DNA of 64,000 nucleotides from Aquabacterium sp. (lineage in GTDB: Bacteria > Pseudomonadota > Gammaproteobacteria > Burkholderiales > Burkholderiaceae_C). Both the position numbers and the translations under genes were made by a program. The DNA lies in assembly GCA_023266355.1 (NCBI GenBank), contig JAHFQM010000001.1:248001-312000 (forward strand), given 5' to 3'. Below are positions 41,424 to 50,247 of this stretch, one piece after another; the stretch's first letter is position 1; each line of letters starts with the position of its first letter. The notes under the pieces are model-generated. The model had not been told where the DNA came from. It worked only from the letters and a program-made list of their open reading frames with translations, and made no database searches.

Positions 41424-42677
41424 TCAATCGCGATCGAGCAGGGCGGCCTGGCGGAAGTAGCGCGCGGCTTCTTCCTCGCGGTGCTCGCGCTCGGCCAGGC
41501 GGCCCAGGCAGGCCCAGGCTTGGCGGCGGCCATCGTCGTCCAGATCGTGGTCGTTGGCGGCCGACATCAGCATGCTGCGGGCTTTGCCCCACAGCTGACG
41601 TTCGGCCAGTGCCAGGCCCAGCGTCAAGGCCAGTGCAGGGTTGCGCAAGGCGGCCTGCGTGGTGGCGTCGAGCCGGGGCAGCCATTCGGCTTCCAGGCCG
41701 CTGAGGGCGTGCCGCAGCGCATGGGCCAGGGCGGTGGCGCCTTCGATGGAGGTGGCGTGGATCTGGTCCCACAGCGGGGCCAGCCATTGGCGTGCTTCGG
41801 TCGCTGAGCCCAGGTCGGCCATGCGGCGCGCAGCGTGCGCCACCACCAGCGGGTCGCGGCGCTCGTGCGCATCGAGGTTCTGCCACAGGGCGCGCAGCTG
41901 GTCGGTGTCGCGCGCGGCGGCGAGGGCCTCGGTGGCCAAGGTGCGCAGCAGGCCTTCGGCGGCCACGTTGGTGAAGCCTTGGTGCTTGGCCAGCAGGCGG
42001 GCCGTGCGCAGGGCCTCCATGGGCTGGCGCGCCAGGCGGCTGGCCTGCAGTTTCAGGCGCAGGGCCTGGGTGCGGCGGCCCACGCCTGGGGGCAGCTCTT
42101 CCAGGGCACGCAGGGCGCGGGGGGCGTCGCGGTCTTCCAGGGCGCACTCGGCGGCCAGCAGGCGGGCGCCTTCTTCGGTGGGGCGCGGCTTGCGGGTCAG
42201 CAGGGCGAGGTCGATGGCGCGCTGCAGGTGCTCGTCGCGCTTGTTGCGGTCTTGCAGGCGGTGCAGGCTGCCGGCCGAGAGCATGTGGGCCAGCGCCGTG
42301 AACTCGGCGTCCAGGGCCAGCTCCGGCGTGTCCGCTTGGATGGCCACTGCGCGCTGGCAGGCCTTGTGGGCGCGGGTGTAGCGGCCGGCCATGTACAGGG
42401 CCAGGCCTTCGCGCAGGGCGGCCTGGGCCTGGCGGTCGCGCTGGGCCACGCGCCATTTGCGGGCGCGCTCGGGCAAATCGAACAGGCTGTCGACGCCGCG
42501 CACCAGCGAGTACACCGCCAGCACGAACAGCAGCAGTGCGAGCAGGAAGAGGTTGAGCGAGAGGTCGAGGCGCCATCCCATCCAGAAGATGGTGACGAGG
42601 CCGTCGTTGCCACCGAGCGCGGTGGCGCCCACCACGGCGGCCACGGCCAGCAGGAGGGTCCAAACGATGCCGTGCAC
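41424..42677 (-). CDS. hemY: Heme biosynthesis protein HemY (membrane TPR protein)
   Basis: Inner-membrane protein of 417 residues, of the proteobacterial HemY family (not protoporphyrinogen oxidase). Two N-terminal membrane helices (about 5-22 and 39-60) are followed by a long helical TPR-like domain. It starts with GTG (42675-42677); no ATG is available near. Family members are encoded with hemC, hemD and hemX and are thought to help late heme synthesis, but their exact role is unsettled. The hemX stop lies 16 bases upstream. Confidence 0.9.
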   Translation of the reverse strand: MHGIVWTLLLAVAAVVGATALGGNDGLVTIFWMGWRLDLSLNLFLLALLLFVLAVYSLVRGVDSLFDLPERARKWRVAQRDRQAQAALREGLALYMAGRYTRAHKACQRAVAIQADTPELALDAEFTALAHMLSAGSLHRLQDRNKRDEHLQRAIDLALLTRKPRPTEEGARLLAAECALEDRDAPRALRALEELPPGVGRRTQALRLKLQASRLARQPMEALRTARLLAKHQGFTNVAAEGLLRTLATEALAAARDTDQLRALWQNLDAHERRDPLVVAHAARRMADLGSATEARQWLAPLWDQIHATSIEGATALAHALRHALSGLEAEWLPRLDATTQAALRNPALALTLGLALAERQLWGKARSMLMSAANDHDLDDDGRRQAWACLGRLAEREHREEEAARYFRQAALLDRD

Positions 42678-42693
42678 GCGGGCGCCCTCGGCT

Positions 42694-43851
42694 TCAGCGT
42701 CCGCCCGCCACCGCGGCCAGGGCGGCCAGGGTGTCGTCGGGACGCGGGACGGCGGTCTGCTGGCTTTGCGCGATGACGTCGCTCACCATGGACTGCAGCA
42801 GCTGTGTTTTGCGCGACTGCGCTTCGAAGTAGCGCGGCAGGGTGCGTTCGACCAGGCGCAGGTCGGCCGCGGCCTGGGGCGTCTGGCGGCTGAGCAGGGC
42901 AAGGCGGGCATTCAGCAGGCGCAGCTTGACGTTTTCGCGCAGGAAGAAGGCCTGATCGGGCGCGATCAGCATGCCTTCGGGCTGGGCGATGCGGGTCACG
43001 CGCACCAGGCTGCGGGTTTCGCTCCAGACGGATTCGGCGGCGCCGCGCGTCCAGCTCAGCACCGTGCTGCGCCAGCCGTCGTCGGAAGGTGCGGCGCCGC
43101 TGGCGGTGTTGCCCGGGACCGATGCGCCGTGGCTGGCCTTGCCGTTGCTGGCCGGGCTGGCGGTTGCGGAGAGCTTGCTGACCGCTTCAGGCTGGTTGAT
43201 GAGGGGAATCTCATCGACCAGGCGCACGGCTTCGTCGAGGCGGATGGTCAGGGCGTTGATGTCGGCCACGCGGGTGGCGCGGACGCGGTCGAGGTCCTTG
43301 GCGACGGCGCGGCGGACGTTGTCCAGGCGCGGTTGCTTGGCGCGGGTCAGGCGCTCATCGGCCGATTGCAGGGCGGTGATGAGTGGCTCGGCGCTCCCGG
43401 TCAGTGCGGCTTGCTGGCTGGCCACGCGCAGGCCGGCTTCCAGGTCATAGACGAGGTTTTCGTCGCGCGAGACGTTGAGCGTCTTGATGAGGTCTTCGAC
43501 CTGCGAGCGCTGCAAGGCGACTTCGCTCAGCCGGGTGTCGAGCAGGGTGACGCGTGCCGCGGCTTCGCGGGCCAGCTCTTGCGCCTGTTTGGCCGCCACT
43601 CGGGCTTCGGTGGCCTGGCCCTGGCTGTCTTGCTGGCGGCGCACCAGTTCCTGCTCCAGGCCCTGGACGCGCTTGTGCGTTTGCCAGGCCAGCCAGCCCG
43701 CGCCACCTGCGGCCATGCTGAGCACGAGCACGGCCAAGCGCACCCAGCCAGGGCCTTGCTGGAAGAAGGCGTCTGGCGTTGCTTCGGGGGCCTGCGCGGT
43801 CGCCTCGTGGGCAAGGGGCGCGGCCGAAAGGGGGGAGGGGAGTTCGCTCAC
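42694..43851 (-). CDS. hemX: HemX family membrane protein
   Basis: 385 residues with one membrane helix (about 44-64, VRLAVLVLSMAAGGAGWLAW). A coiled-coil region follows (about 66-120, rich in Glu, Gln and Arg), and a periplasmic helical domain with the NARLALLSRQTPQAAADLRL stretch near residue 317. It is often annotated as uroporphyrinogen-III C-methyltransferase, but no methyltransferase domain is present. The start is GTG (43849-43851). It sits in the standard hemC-D-X-Y order. Confidence 0.9.
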   Translation of the reverse strand: MSELPSPLSAAPLAHEATAQAPEATPDAFFQQGPGWVRLAVLVLSMAAGGAGWLAWQTHKRVQGLEQELVRRQQDSQGQATEARVAAKQAQELAREAAARVTLLDTRLSEVALQRSQVEDLIKTLNVSRDENLVYDLEAGLRVASQQAALTGSAEPLITALQSADERLTRAKQPRLDNVRRAVAKDLDRVRATRVADINALTIRLDEAVRLVDEIPLINQPEAVSKLSATASPASNGKASHGASVPGNTASGAAPSDDGWRSTVLSWTRGAAESVWSETRSLVRVTRIAQPEGMLIAPDQAFFLRENVKLRLLNARLALLSRQTPQAAADLRLVERTLPRYFEAQSRKTQLLQSMVSDVIAQSQQTAVPRPDDTLAALAAVAGGR

Positions 43852-43914
43852 GATGATTTCATTGTATCGACGTGGCTTGCTTGCGGCGGCAGAGTTCGCG
43901 CGGCAGTCGGCGCA

Positions 43915-44742
43915 TCAGGGCGCAGAGCGTCGTGCCTGCACCACTGCGGCCACGGTGGGGGCGCATTGCCGGACTTCGCCAAAGCCGTGGGCGGCGGCGT
44001 GTTCGGCGATGCGCGGGTGGGTGCAGAGCGCGCGCATGCGGCGCCAGTCGGGGGGCGGGGCGGCCGGCGCCAGGGCTGGCAGGTGGTGCGCCACGAGGTG
44101 GTCGATGGCCTGGGAGCTGCTGAACAGCCAGACGTGCGCCTGGGGCGTGGCCAGCGCTTGCCGCGCCAAGTTGTGCTGTTCGGGCGCCCACGCACCGGGG
44201 CCGCGCTGGTAGGCCTGCACGGCCTCGACGTGCGCGCCGGCCTGCTGCCATTGCTCGGTCAACCAGGTGCGGCCGCGGGCGCCGGTGGTGTCGCCGCCAC
44301 TGACGACGGTCACGCGCTGGCCAGCCCAGTCCAGCGGTGCCAGCAGGGGCCAGAGGGCTTCGGAGTCGAACTGGACGCTGTGCTCGGGTGGCGACACCAT
44401 GCTGTGCGGTGTCAGGCCCGCGTCGGCGCCCAAGGCCAGCACCGCCTGGGCCGTGCCAGGGCCGGGCGCCGCGGCCAGGGTCTGGGCTGGCCACGTGGGC
44501 GCCGGGCTGCCATCCGGCAGGGGCTGAGGCCGCAGGCGGAAGAACCACTCGGCCGCTGCCGGGCTGACGAACATCAACAGGCGCTGTTGCGCGAGGGTGT
44601 GCCACAGGCGGGCCACCGCTTCAACTTGGGGCGGACCCTCGATGGCGATGAGGGGCAGAGGCTGCGCTGCCACACCTTGCGCCGCCAGCGCCTCGGCCCA
44701 GCCGCTGGCCTGGGGCTCGGGCCGGGTGACGAGGGTGAGCAT
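43915..44742 (-). CDS. hemD: Uroporphyrinogen-III synthase
   Basis: Closes hydroxymethylbilane to uroporphyrinogen III. HemD is poorly conserved. Here the N-terminus LTLVTRPEPQASGWAEALAA, the FVSPAAAEWFF segment near residue 59, VTVVSGG near 143 and VWLFSSSQAIDHLV near 203 fit the two-domain fold. The 275-residue length is within range. It lies 24 bases after hemC, and position plus fold signatures make the call firm. Confidence 0.92.
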   Translation of the reverse strand: MLTLVTRPEPQASGWAEALAAQGVAAQPLPLIAIEGPPQVEAVARLWHTLAQQRLLMFVSPAAAEWFFRLRPQPLPDGSPAPTWPAQTLAAAPGPGTAQAVLALGADAGLTPHSMVSPPEHSVQFDSEALWPLLAPLDWAGQRVTVVSGGDTTGARGRTWLTEQWQQAGAHVEAVQAYQRGPGAWAPEQHNLARQALATPQAHVWLFSSSQAIDHLVAHHLPALAPAAPPPDWRRMRALCTHPRIAEHAAAHGFGEVRQCAPTVAAVVQARRSAP

Positions 44743-44766
44743 GGTGTGCTGGTGGCCCTTGGCTGT

Positions 44767-45756
44767 TCAGGCCGGGGTGCCAGGTGCGCTCAACCAGCCT
44801 TGCGGGGCTTGGGCCTGCAGCGCAGCGGCGGCTTCGCGGCCCAGGGCTTCGGCATCGGCCAGGGTCTGCACCGCGGCGCAGCGTTCGGCCGACAGCAGGC
44901 CGGCTTGTTCCGGGTGGCCCAGGCGCACGCGCAGGCGCAGCACGTCCTGGCCGGCGTAGGTTTGCCAGTCACCGAACGCGGCCAGTGGCATGGAGCAGCT
45001 GCCGCCCAGGGCGCGCGAGACGGCCCGCTCGGCGGCGGTGGCCAGCCAGGTGGGTTGGTGTGCCAAATCGAGCAGCGCGGTCTGCAGCTCGCTCGGGTTG
45101 CCGTCCGGCAGCTGGCGGATTTCCAGGCCCAGGGCGCCCTGGCCGGCCGCCGGCAGCATGGTGTCGGTGTCGATGAACTGGCGGATGCGCTCGCCCAGGC
45201 CCAGGCGCTTGAGACCGGCGGCGGCCAGCACGATGGCGTCGTACAAACCTTCGTCGAGCTTGCGCAGGCGGGTGTCGAGGTTGCCGCGCAGGGGTTCGAT
45301 GCGCAGGTCGGGGCGCAAGGCCCGCAACTGCGTCAGGCGGCGCAGGCTGGAGGTGCCCACCACCGCGCCTTGCGGCAGGTCTTGCAGCGAGGCGTGGCGT
45401 GGCGACACCAGTGCGTCGCGCGGGTCTTCGCGTTCCATGACGGCGGCCAGCACGAAGCCTTCAGGCAGCTCCATCGGGACGTCTTTGAGCGAGTGCACGG
45501 CCAGGTCGGCGTGGCCGGCTTCCAGCGCGACTTCGAGTTCCTTGACGAACAGGCCCTTGCCACCGACTTTCGAGAGCGCGCGGTCGAGGATCTGGTCACC
45601 CTGCGTCGTCATGCCGAGCAGGTCCACACTGCGGCCAAAGCGCTGCTGGAGCAGGTCGCGCACATGCTCGGCCTGCCACAGGGCGAGGCGGCTTTCGCGG
45701 GTGGCGATGACCCAGGGGCGGGTGGTGGAGGGTGTCAGGGACGTGTCGGCAGTCAT
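44767..45756 (-). CDS. hemC: Hydroxymethylbilane synthase (porphobilinogen deaminase)
   Basis: Polymerises four porphobilinogen units. The start region is [16 protein letters not shown], the RDALVSPRH and [18 protein letters not shown] motifs are near residues 112-155, and the dipyrromethane-cofactor cysteine is in [13 protein letters not shown] near residue 252. The 329-residue length is normal. ATG at 45754-45756. First gene of hemC-D-X-Y on the minus strand. Confidence 0.97.
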   Translation of the reverse strand: MTADTSLTPSTTRPWVIATRESRLALWQAEHVRDLLQQRFGRSVDLLGMTTQGDQILDRALSKVGGKGLFVKELEVALEAGHADLAVHSLKDVPMELPEGFVLAAVMEREDPRDALVSPRHASLQDLPQGAVVGTSSLRRLTQLRALRPDLRIEPLRGNLDTRLRKLDEGLYDAIVLAAAGLKRLGLGERIRQFIDTDTMLPAAGQGALGLEIRQLPDGNPSELQTALLDLAHQPTWLATAAERAVSRALGGSCSMPLAAFGDWQTYAGQDVLRLRVRLGHPEQAGLLSAERCAAVQTLADAEALGREAAAALQAQAPQGWLSAPGTPA

Positions 45757-45803
45757 GTGCCGATGCTAACAGCCGCGCTGTGCGGCCGGAGCCCGACAAC
45801 CCC

Positions 45804-46532
45804 TCAGCCCGTCAGTGCGCTGCGGCGCTTCTGCGTCTGGTGGATGTAGTGCTGCAGGCTGCGGTCGTGGCCTTGCAGCTGGGTCAGCTCGCAACCCAGC
45901 CGGACGCCGCGGGTGTCGGGGTGGATGGGCGTGATGTGGTGGATGACCAAGCCCACGTCCATGACCGTGTCGGCGTCCAGGCGGATGGTGCATTGCCCGA
46001 TGCGCACGCCAGAGGGGATGGCCGGCACGTTGTCCGGCAGGAACAGGGCCACGCCGCTGAGGCTGACGTCCAGCACGCGCAGCGACAAGCGCATGTCGTG
46101 CATGGCGGGGTGGCGGAACTCGGCGACCGGGCCGTGGGACGACAGCGGCTGCACGCGGAAGGCCGAGCGTCGCTGGAAGCGGAAGGCCACCTGCGGCAGG
46201 CGCGCGTTGAGGGCTTCGTTCGGGCCGCGCACATGCACCAGACCGTCGATGTCGAACTGGACCTTGATGCGGTCGAGGAAGACCACCGCGACGACCTCGT
46301 CCGAGGTGAGCACCGCTTGCATGGCGTCGTCGCTGCCATCGGCACCGAAAGAGATCACGCCCAGCCGTGTGTCGATGCCGCACAGCAGGGTCGTGTAGCT
46401 GGCCCCCTCGGCGTTCGAGAGCGTGACCAGCGCGCGCAGCGACTGGACTTGCTCCAACAGCGCCAGGATGTCGACGCTGGAGGTGATGCGGTAGTCGTCC
46501 AGCGATTCCTGGACAGCGCGTGAAGTGGGCAT
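45804..46532 (-). CDS. ycgR: Flagellar brake protein YcgR (PilZ domain)
   Basis: Cytoplasmic c-di-GMP receptor that slows the flagellar motor. Residues about 15-110 are the YcgR N-terminal domain. About 115-240 are PilZ, with the ligand motifs RSAFR and DVSLSG (D-x-S-x-x-G) both intact. 242 residues, ATG at 46530-46532. It follows fliT by 28 bases, so it is probably co-expressed with fliS and fliT from the FliA promoter upstream of fliS. Confidence 0.9.
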   Translation of the reverse strand: MPTSRAVQESLDDYRITSSVDILALLEQVQSLRALVTLSNAEGASYTTLLCGIDTRLGVISFGADGSDDAMQAVLTSDEVVAVVFLDRIKVQFDIDGLVHVRGPNEALNARLPQVAFRFQRRSAFRVQPLSSHGPVAEFRHPAMHDMRLSLRVLDVSLSGVALFLPDNVPAIPSGVRIGQCTIRLDADTVMDVGLVIHHITPIHPDTRGVRLGCELTQLQGHDRSLQHYIHQTQKRRSALTG

Positions 46533-46560
46533 GGGATGGCGGGGTGTGGGTGGACCCGCG

Positions 46561-46899
46561 TCAGTGCATTTTGCCGGGCTCGCCCACCATGTGGCCAAGC
46601 TCGTTGAGCCAGGGCTCTGCCAGGTTGCGGATCTCGGCGTCGTTGACCAGGATGCGCTGCATGATGCGCGACTTGAGCGCCAGCTCGGACGGGCCCATCG
46701 GGTGTTCCGTGGCGGCGTGCTTGAGGCGCCCAATCAGCACGGCGCAGGCGCCTTCGAGCTTGACGACGCGGTCCCAGTCGCCCGATCGGGCGGCGTTCAG
46801 CATGTCCAGGCTGGCGTGCTCGATGGCTTCGTAGTAGCTCAGCAGGTTGCCAGCGAGTGCCTCTTCGTCAGGGGCGGTGATCAGTTCCGGGGCGTTCAT
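46561..46899 (-). CDS. fliT: Flagellar protein FliT-like (FliD chaperone candidate)
   Basis: Small helical protein of 112 residues (NLLSYYEAIEHASLDMLNAA at about 18-37; IMQRILVNDAEIRNLAEPWL near 80). FliT binds the filament cap protein FliD and, in some bacteria, the master regulator FlhDC. Sequence conservation is weak across FliT proteins, so the call relies on size, helical pattern and place: it overlaps fliS by 4 bases and precedes ycgR. Confidence 0.8.
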   Translation of the reverse strand: MNAPELITAPDEEALAGNLLSYYEAIEHASLDMLNAARSGDWDRVVKLEGACAVLIGRLKHAATEHPMGPSELALKSRIMQRILVNDAEIRNLAEPWLNELGHMVGEPGKMH

Positions 46900-47360
46900 G
46901 CGTGCACCTCCATGCCACCGCGGACCACTTCGGTCTGGGTGGGTTTGATGTTTTGCCAGGCGTCGCGGATGGGCTGCATCAGGTTCTGGCACTCGTCGAG
47001 GATGGTCTCGTCGTTGCGCAGGTTGGCCTGGGTCAGGCGCAGGCAGACGTAGGTGTAGAGGCCATGGAGGTTCTGCGCCAGTTCGCCACCGGCTTGCAAA
47101 TCCAGGCTGGCCTTGAGGCCCTCGTCCACGATGCGCAGGGCGCGCGACAGGGCTTGGGCCTTGGCTTCGATGTCGCCCTTGCGCATGGCGCCACGGCCAT
47201 CGGTGAGGGCTTCGAAAAAGCCGTCGAGCAGCAGTTTCACAAGCTGGTGGGGCGAGGCGCCGCTGATGCTGGTTTCCACACCCACCTGACGGTAGAGGTT
47301 GGACTGCGTGCGGTCGCCTGTGGGCAGGGGGCGGGAGAAGGGGCTGGCAGGTGCGTACAT
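46896..47360 (-). CDS. fliS: Flagellin chaperone FliS
   Basis: Cytoplasmic export chaperone that caps the C-terminus of flagellin. The YRQVGVETSISGASPHQLVKLL segment region near residue 25, LRIVDEGLKASLDLQAGGEL near 85 and YTYVCLRLTQANLRND near 112 match FliS. 154 residues, with a ~30-residue N-terminal extension and a short C-terminal tail. ATG at 47358-47360 (MYAPASPFS). A FliA-type promoter lies just upstream. Confidence 0.93.
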   Translation of the reverse strand: MYAPASPFSRPLPTGDRTQSNLYRQVGVETSISGASPHQLVKLLLDGFFEALTDGRGAMRKGDIEAKAQALSRALRIVDEGLKASLDLQAGGELAQNLHGLYTYVCLRLTQANLRNDETILDECQNLMQPIRDAWQNIKPTQTEVVRGGMEVHA

Positions 47361-47395
47361 CTTCAAGCTCTGCGAGGTGATCAGTGTTGAATGTG

Positions 47396-47422
47396 TTATC
47401 GACTTGCGGCGGGAAAGCTTGA
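47396..47422 (-). promoter_or_regulatory. FliA (sigma-28) promoter of fliS-fliT-ycgR
   Basis: On the minus strand TCAAG-N14-GTCGATAA, 36 bases upstream of the fliS ATG. The -10 matches GCCGATAA in 7 of 8 positions. The pattern is shared with the fliD promoter. Confidence 0.82.
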
Positions 47423-47462
47423 AGGCCGCTGCCATGGAACAAGCCCCAATCAAGGCCCTTGT

Positions 47463-48911
47463 TCAAGCGCTCTTGTTGAGTGCGGCCAGCTGCGCCGTCA
47501 CGTAGGTGGACAGGCCGGTGAGCTTGGCCATGCTGGTGTCGAGCGCGCTGTATTGCTTGCGCAGTCGCGTCTCGATCAAGCCTGCACGGTCGTTGATGTC
47601 ATCGATCTTGTCCTTGTTGCGCTTGATCGTGCTGTTGAGCCCGCTGGTGCTGCTCGCGATGGCGCCCGACGTGGTGTCCAGGATCTGCTTGGTCAGGTTC
47701 TTGACCCGCGTACCGATGCCGTTGAGCGACGAGTCGGTCTCGCTGCTGCCGGCAAAGAACTTCTGCAGCTCGCCCAGCTTGCCCATGGCGTCGTTGAACT
47801 TGCTCGATTTGGTGCTCAGCGTGCCGTCCTTGTTGATGTCGATGCCGATGTCCGACAGGCGACCGAAGGTGCTGGAGGCGCTGGTGTTGGAGCTGATCAG
47901 GCCGCGCATCTGCGACAACAGGCCACGCGCGGTGGCATTGCCTTGCAGCGGCCCACCCGTCTTCGAGGTTTCGTCGTACAGGGTCTGCACGCGGATGGTG
48001 CTGACCACGCTGTTGTAGGCGGTGACGAACTCGTTCACGCCCTTGCTGATGCTGGCGGTGTCCAGGTCGACGTTGACGGTGGCCGGGGTCGTGGTCGTCT
48101 TGTTGAGCTTCAGCGTCACGCCCTCCAGCACGTTGCTCATCGTGTTCGAGGCCGAGGACACGTTCAGGCCGTTGATGGTGGCCTGGGCGTTCTGTGCCGT
48201 CTGCGTGCGCGACATGGCCGTGGTGGCACCCGTGGCGGCGCTGTAGGCCAGGGCAGACAAGCCGGGCGCGGTGGCGGTTTCGGTCACGGACACGCGGAAA
48301 GCGTTTTCCTCGCCGTTCTGCCCGCGCATGACCAGGCGTGCGCCCGAGGCATCGGTCACGATGGAGGCGCTCACGCCCGCGTTGGCCGTGTTGATGCGGT
48401 CACGGATTTTTTCCAGGGTGTTGTCCCCGGGGCCGATGCTGATGTCCACGGCGGTGGCCGCGGCCTTGGCCGCAAAGGTCACGGCAGGCGGCGTCGTGCT
48501 GTTGTCGGTGGTGTACCTGCCCAGCTCGATGCGCAAGGTGCCTTCGCCCACGGTGCTGGTGCTGGCGGTGAAGGCCGAGCTGGCCACGGACTGTGCCGCC
48601 GCGAGTTGCGTCACGTTGACGGCGTAATTGCCTGCCGCGGCGCCGCTGCTGGTGGTCACGCTCACGGCAGTGTCGTCGCTGGATTTCGCGGTGGTCGCGC
48701 TCCAGAAGCTGCTGTCCATGAGCTTGGACGCCGCGTCTTGCAAAGCGGAGAAGTTGCTCTGGATCTTGCCCCAGGTCGAGACCTGGGTTTGCAGTTTGGT
48801 GTTCTTGGTGGTCAGCGTGTCTGCGGGCTGCTTTTCGAGCGCCACCAGCTTGGTGACGATCGTTTCAGCGTCCAGACCGCTGCCAACGCCGAGTGAGCTC
48901 AACGAGGCCAT
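47463..48911 (-). CDS. fliD: Flagellar filament cap protein FliD
   Basis: Forms the cap under which flagellin subunits fold. The N-terminus LSSLGVGSGLDAETIVTKLV (residues 4-23), the central variable domain, and the C-terminal coiled region (LTKQILDTTSGAIASSTSGL and MAKLTGLSTYVTAQLAALN) define FliD. 482 residues, ATG at 48909-48911. It lies between the flagellin genes and fliS, and has its own FliA promoter. Confidence 0.96.
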   Translation of the reverse strand: MASLSSLGVGSGLDAETIVTKLVALEKQPADTLTTKNTKLQTQVSTWGKIQSNFSALQDAASKLMDSSFWSATTAKSSDDTAVSVTTSSGAAAGNYAVNVTQLAAAQSVASSAFTASTSTVGEGTLRIELGRYTTDNSTTPPAVTFAAKAAATAVDISIGPGDNTLEKIRDRINTANAGVSASIVTDASGARLVMRGQNGEENAFRVSVTETATAPGLSALAYSAATGATTAMSRTQTAQNAQATINGLNVSSASNTMSNVLEGVTLKLNKTTTTPATVNVDLDTASISKGVNEFVTAYNSVVSTIRVQTLYDETSKTGGPLQGNATARGLLSQMRGLISSNTSASSTFGRLSDIGIDINKDGTLSTKSSKFNDAMGKLGELQKFFAGSSETDSSLNGIGTRVKNLTKQILDTTSGAIASSTSGLNSTIKRNKDKIDDINDRAGLIETRLRKQYSALDTSMAKLTGLSTYVTAQLAALNKSA

Positions 48912-48974
48912 GGTGTGTTCCTCTCAAATGCGGTAACGCCCGGGAAGCCGCTTTTGGCCACCCGGACGCCGTGC

Positions 48975-49001
48975 TCATCGACTTCTGCCGGGGAAACTTG
49001 A
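48975..49001 (-). promoter_or_regulatory. FliA (sigma-28) promoter of fliD
   Basis: TCAAG-N14-GTCGATGA on the minus strand, about 64 bases upstream of the fliD ATG. The spacer shares the tttccc core with the fliS promoter. Confidence 0.8.
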
Positions 49002-49037
49002 TCCGGTCAGCCCCGTGGCCGTGAATTTCTGGCGATA

Positions 49038-49985
49038 TCAGCCCTTCAAGAGGCTGAGCACCTGCTGCGGCAACTGGTTGGCCTGGGCCACCATGGCGGT
49101 GCCGGCCTGCTGCAGGATCTGCGAGCGCGACAGGTTGGCGGTTTCCGCGGCGAAGTCGGCGTCCATGATCCGACCGCGGGCCGCCGCCTGGTTTTCCACG
49201 CTGACTTGCAGGTTCGAGATCACGGCCTCGAAGCGGTTCTGGGTGGCGCCGAAGCTGGCGCGCTTGTCGTTGATGGCGTCGAGGGCCTTGTCGATGATGT
49301 TGATCGCATCGTCCACCTCCGACACGCTGGCAGCGGTGCCGGTGGCGGAGCCCGAAATGTTCCCGCCGATGGCCAGGCCGTTGGTGCCGTCCCAGTTGGT
49401 GGTGACGGTGGAGATCAGGTCCTGCACCGCAGAGGCCGAGGTCGAGGCCAGTGCCGAAGCGGCAGAGACCGCGGAGCCACCGCCGAGCAGGGCGCCCGTG
49501 ACGTCGATGCGATCGGTGGAGGCCGTGCCCGCGCCGACCTGGAAGGACAGCGTGGTCGCCGCACCCGAGGCGAACAGGGCCTGGTTGTTGAACTTGGTGC
49601 CCTGCACCGTGCGGTCGATTTCCGCTTGCAACTGCTTGAACTCTTTTTGCAGGTTGTCGCGGTCACCGGCGCTGTTGGTGGCGTTGCGGGACTGGACGGC
49701 CAGTTCACGCATGCGCTGCAGGTTGTCGGCGATCTTGCCGAGGGCGCCTTCCGCGGTTTGCGCCAGCGAGATGCCGTCGTTCGCGTTGCGGATCGCGACG
49801 TTCATGCCGCGCACCTGGGTGTTCATCCGTTCGGCGATGGCCAGGCCGGCCGCATCGTCCTTGGCAGAGTTGACGCGTGCACCTGAAGACAGGCGTTGCA
49901 TCGACACGGCCAGCGAGTTCTGCGACATGTTGAGGTTTCGCTGAGCATTCATCGAAACCACGTTGGTGTTGATCGTTTGGGGCAT
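49038..49985 (-). CDS. fliC: Flagellin (first copy, proximal to fliD)
   Basis: Filament subunit of 315 residues. The conserved D0/D1 N-terminus (INTNVVSMNAQRNLNMSQNS, LSSGARVNSAKDDAAGLAIA) and C-terminus (SQILQQAGTAMVAQANQLPQ) flank a short, Ser/Thr/Ala-rich central region of about 100 residues, so this is a small flagellin with little or no D2/D3. It is very similar to the second copy but differs in the centre. I could not find a convincing FliA promoter before it. Confidence 0.96.
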   Translation of the reverse strand: MPQTINTNVVSMNAQRNLNMSQNSLAVSMQRLSSGARVNSAKDDAAGLAIAERMNTQVRGMNVAIRNANDGISLAQTAEGALGKIADNLQRMRELAVQSRNATNSAGDRDNLQKEFKQLQAEIDRTVQGTKFNNQALFASGAATTLSFQVGAGTASTDRIDVTGALLGGGSAVSAASALASTSASAVQDLISTVTTNWDGTNGLAIGGNISGSATGTAASVSEVDDAINIIDKALDAINDKRASFGATQNRFEAVISNLQVSVENQAAARGRIMDADFAAETANLSRSQILQQAGTAMVAQANQLPQQVLSLLKG

Positions 49986-50173
49986 GGTGCACTCCTAAAG
50001 AATCGAGAGACTCCCGGCTCGCATGCCGGCCGGCTTCAAACTGACAAAAGCTGGCCAAGGGAGTTGCGAAAAACCTTCGACCTGTGGGTTGAATATTCGG
50101 CCCATTCGCCTTCGTGCAAAAACGGGATGTGCAGCGTTTTTGCCCTTCAGTTCTCGTCTTACATCGCCCCATG

Positions 50174-50197
50174 AAAAAAGCCGCCCCGAAGGGCGGC
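50174..50197 (-). terminator. Rho-independent terminator after the distal flagellin gene
   Basis: Seven-bp stem gccgccc / gggcggc with a CGAA loop on the plus strand, followed on the minus strand by six T residues. It lies between the two flagellin genes and should limit readthrough from the distal copy into the proximal one. Confidence 0.9.
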
Positions 50198-50247
50198 CTT
50201 GGCGTCGGGGCGCCACGCGGTGGTGGCGTCCTGAGGCGTGTGCTGGA

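Noticed and set aside
42391..45849. A 1152-codon open frame on the plus strand opposite hemY, hemX, hemD and hemC
   Set aside because: It covers four well-recognised genes on the other strand. The translation is rich in Gly, Gln, His and Val without any domain pattern. Long antisense frames are expected in DNA this GC-rich.
49986..50170. FliA promoter for the proximal flagellin gene
   Set aside because: GCCGAATA is present on the minus strand, but no TCAAG- or TAAA-like element lies at the right distance. I could not support it.
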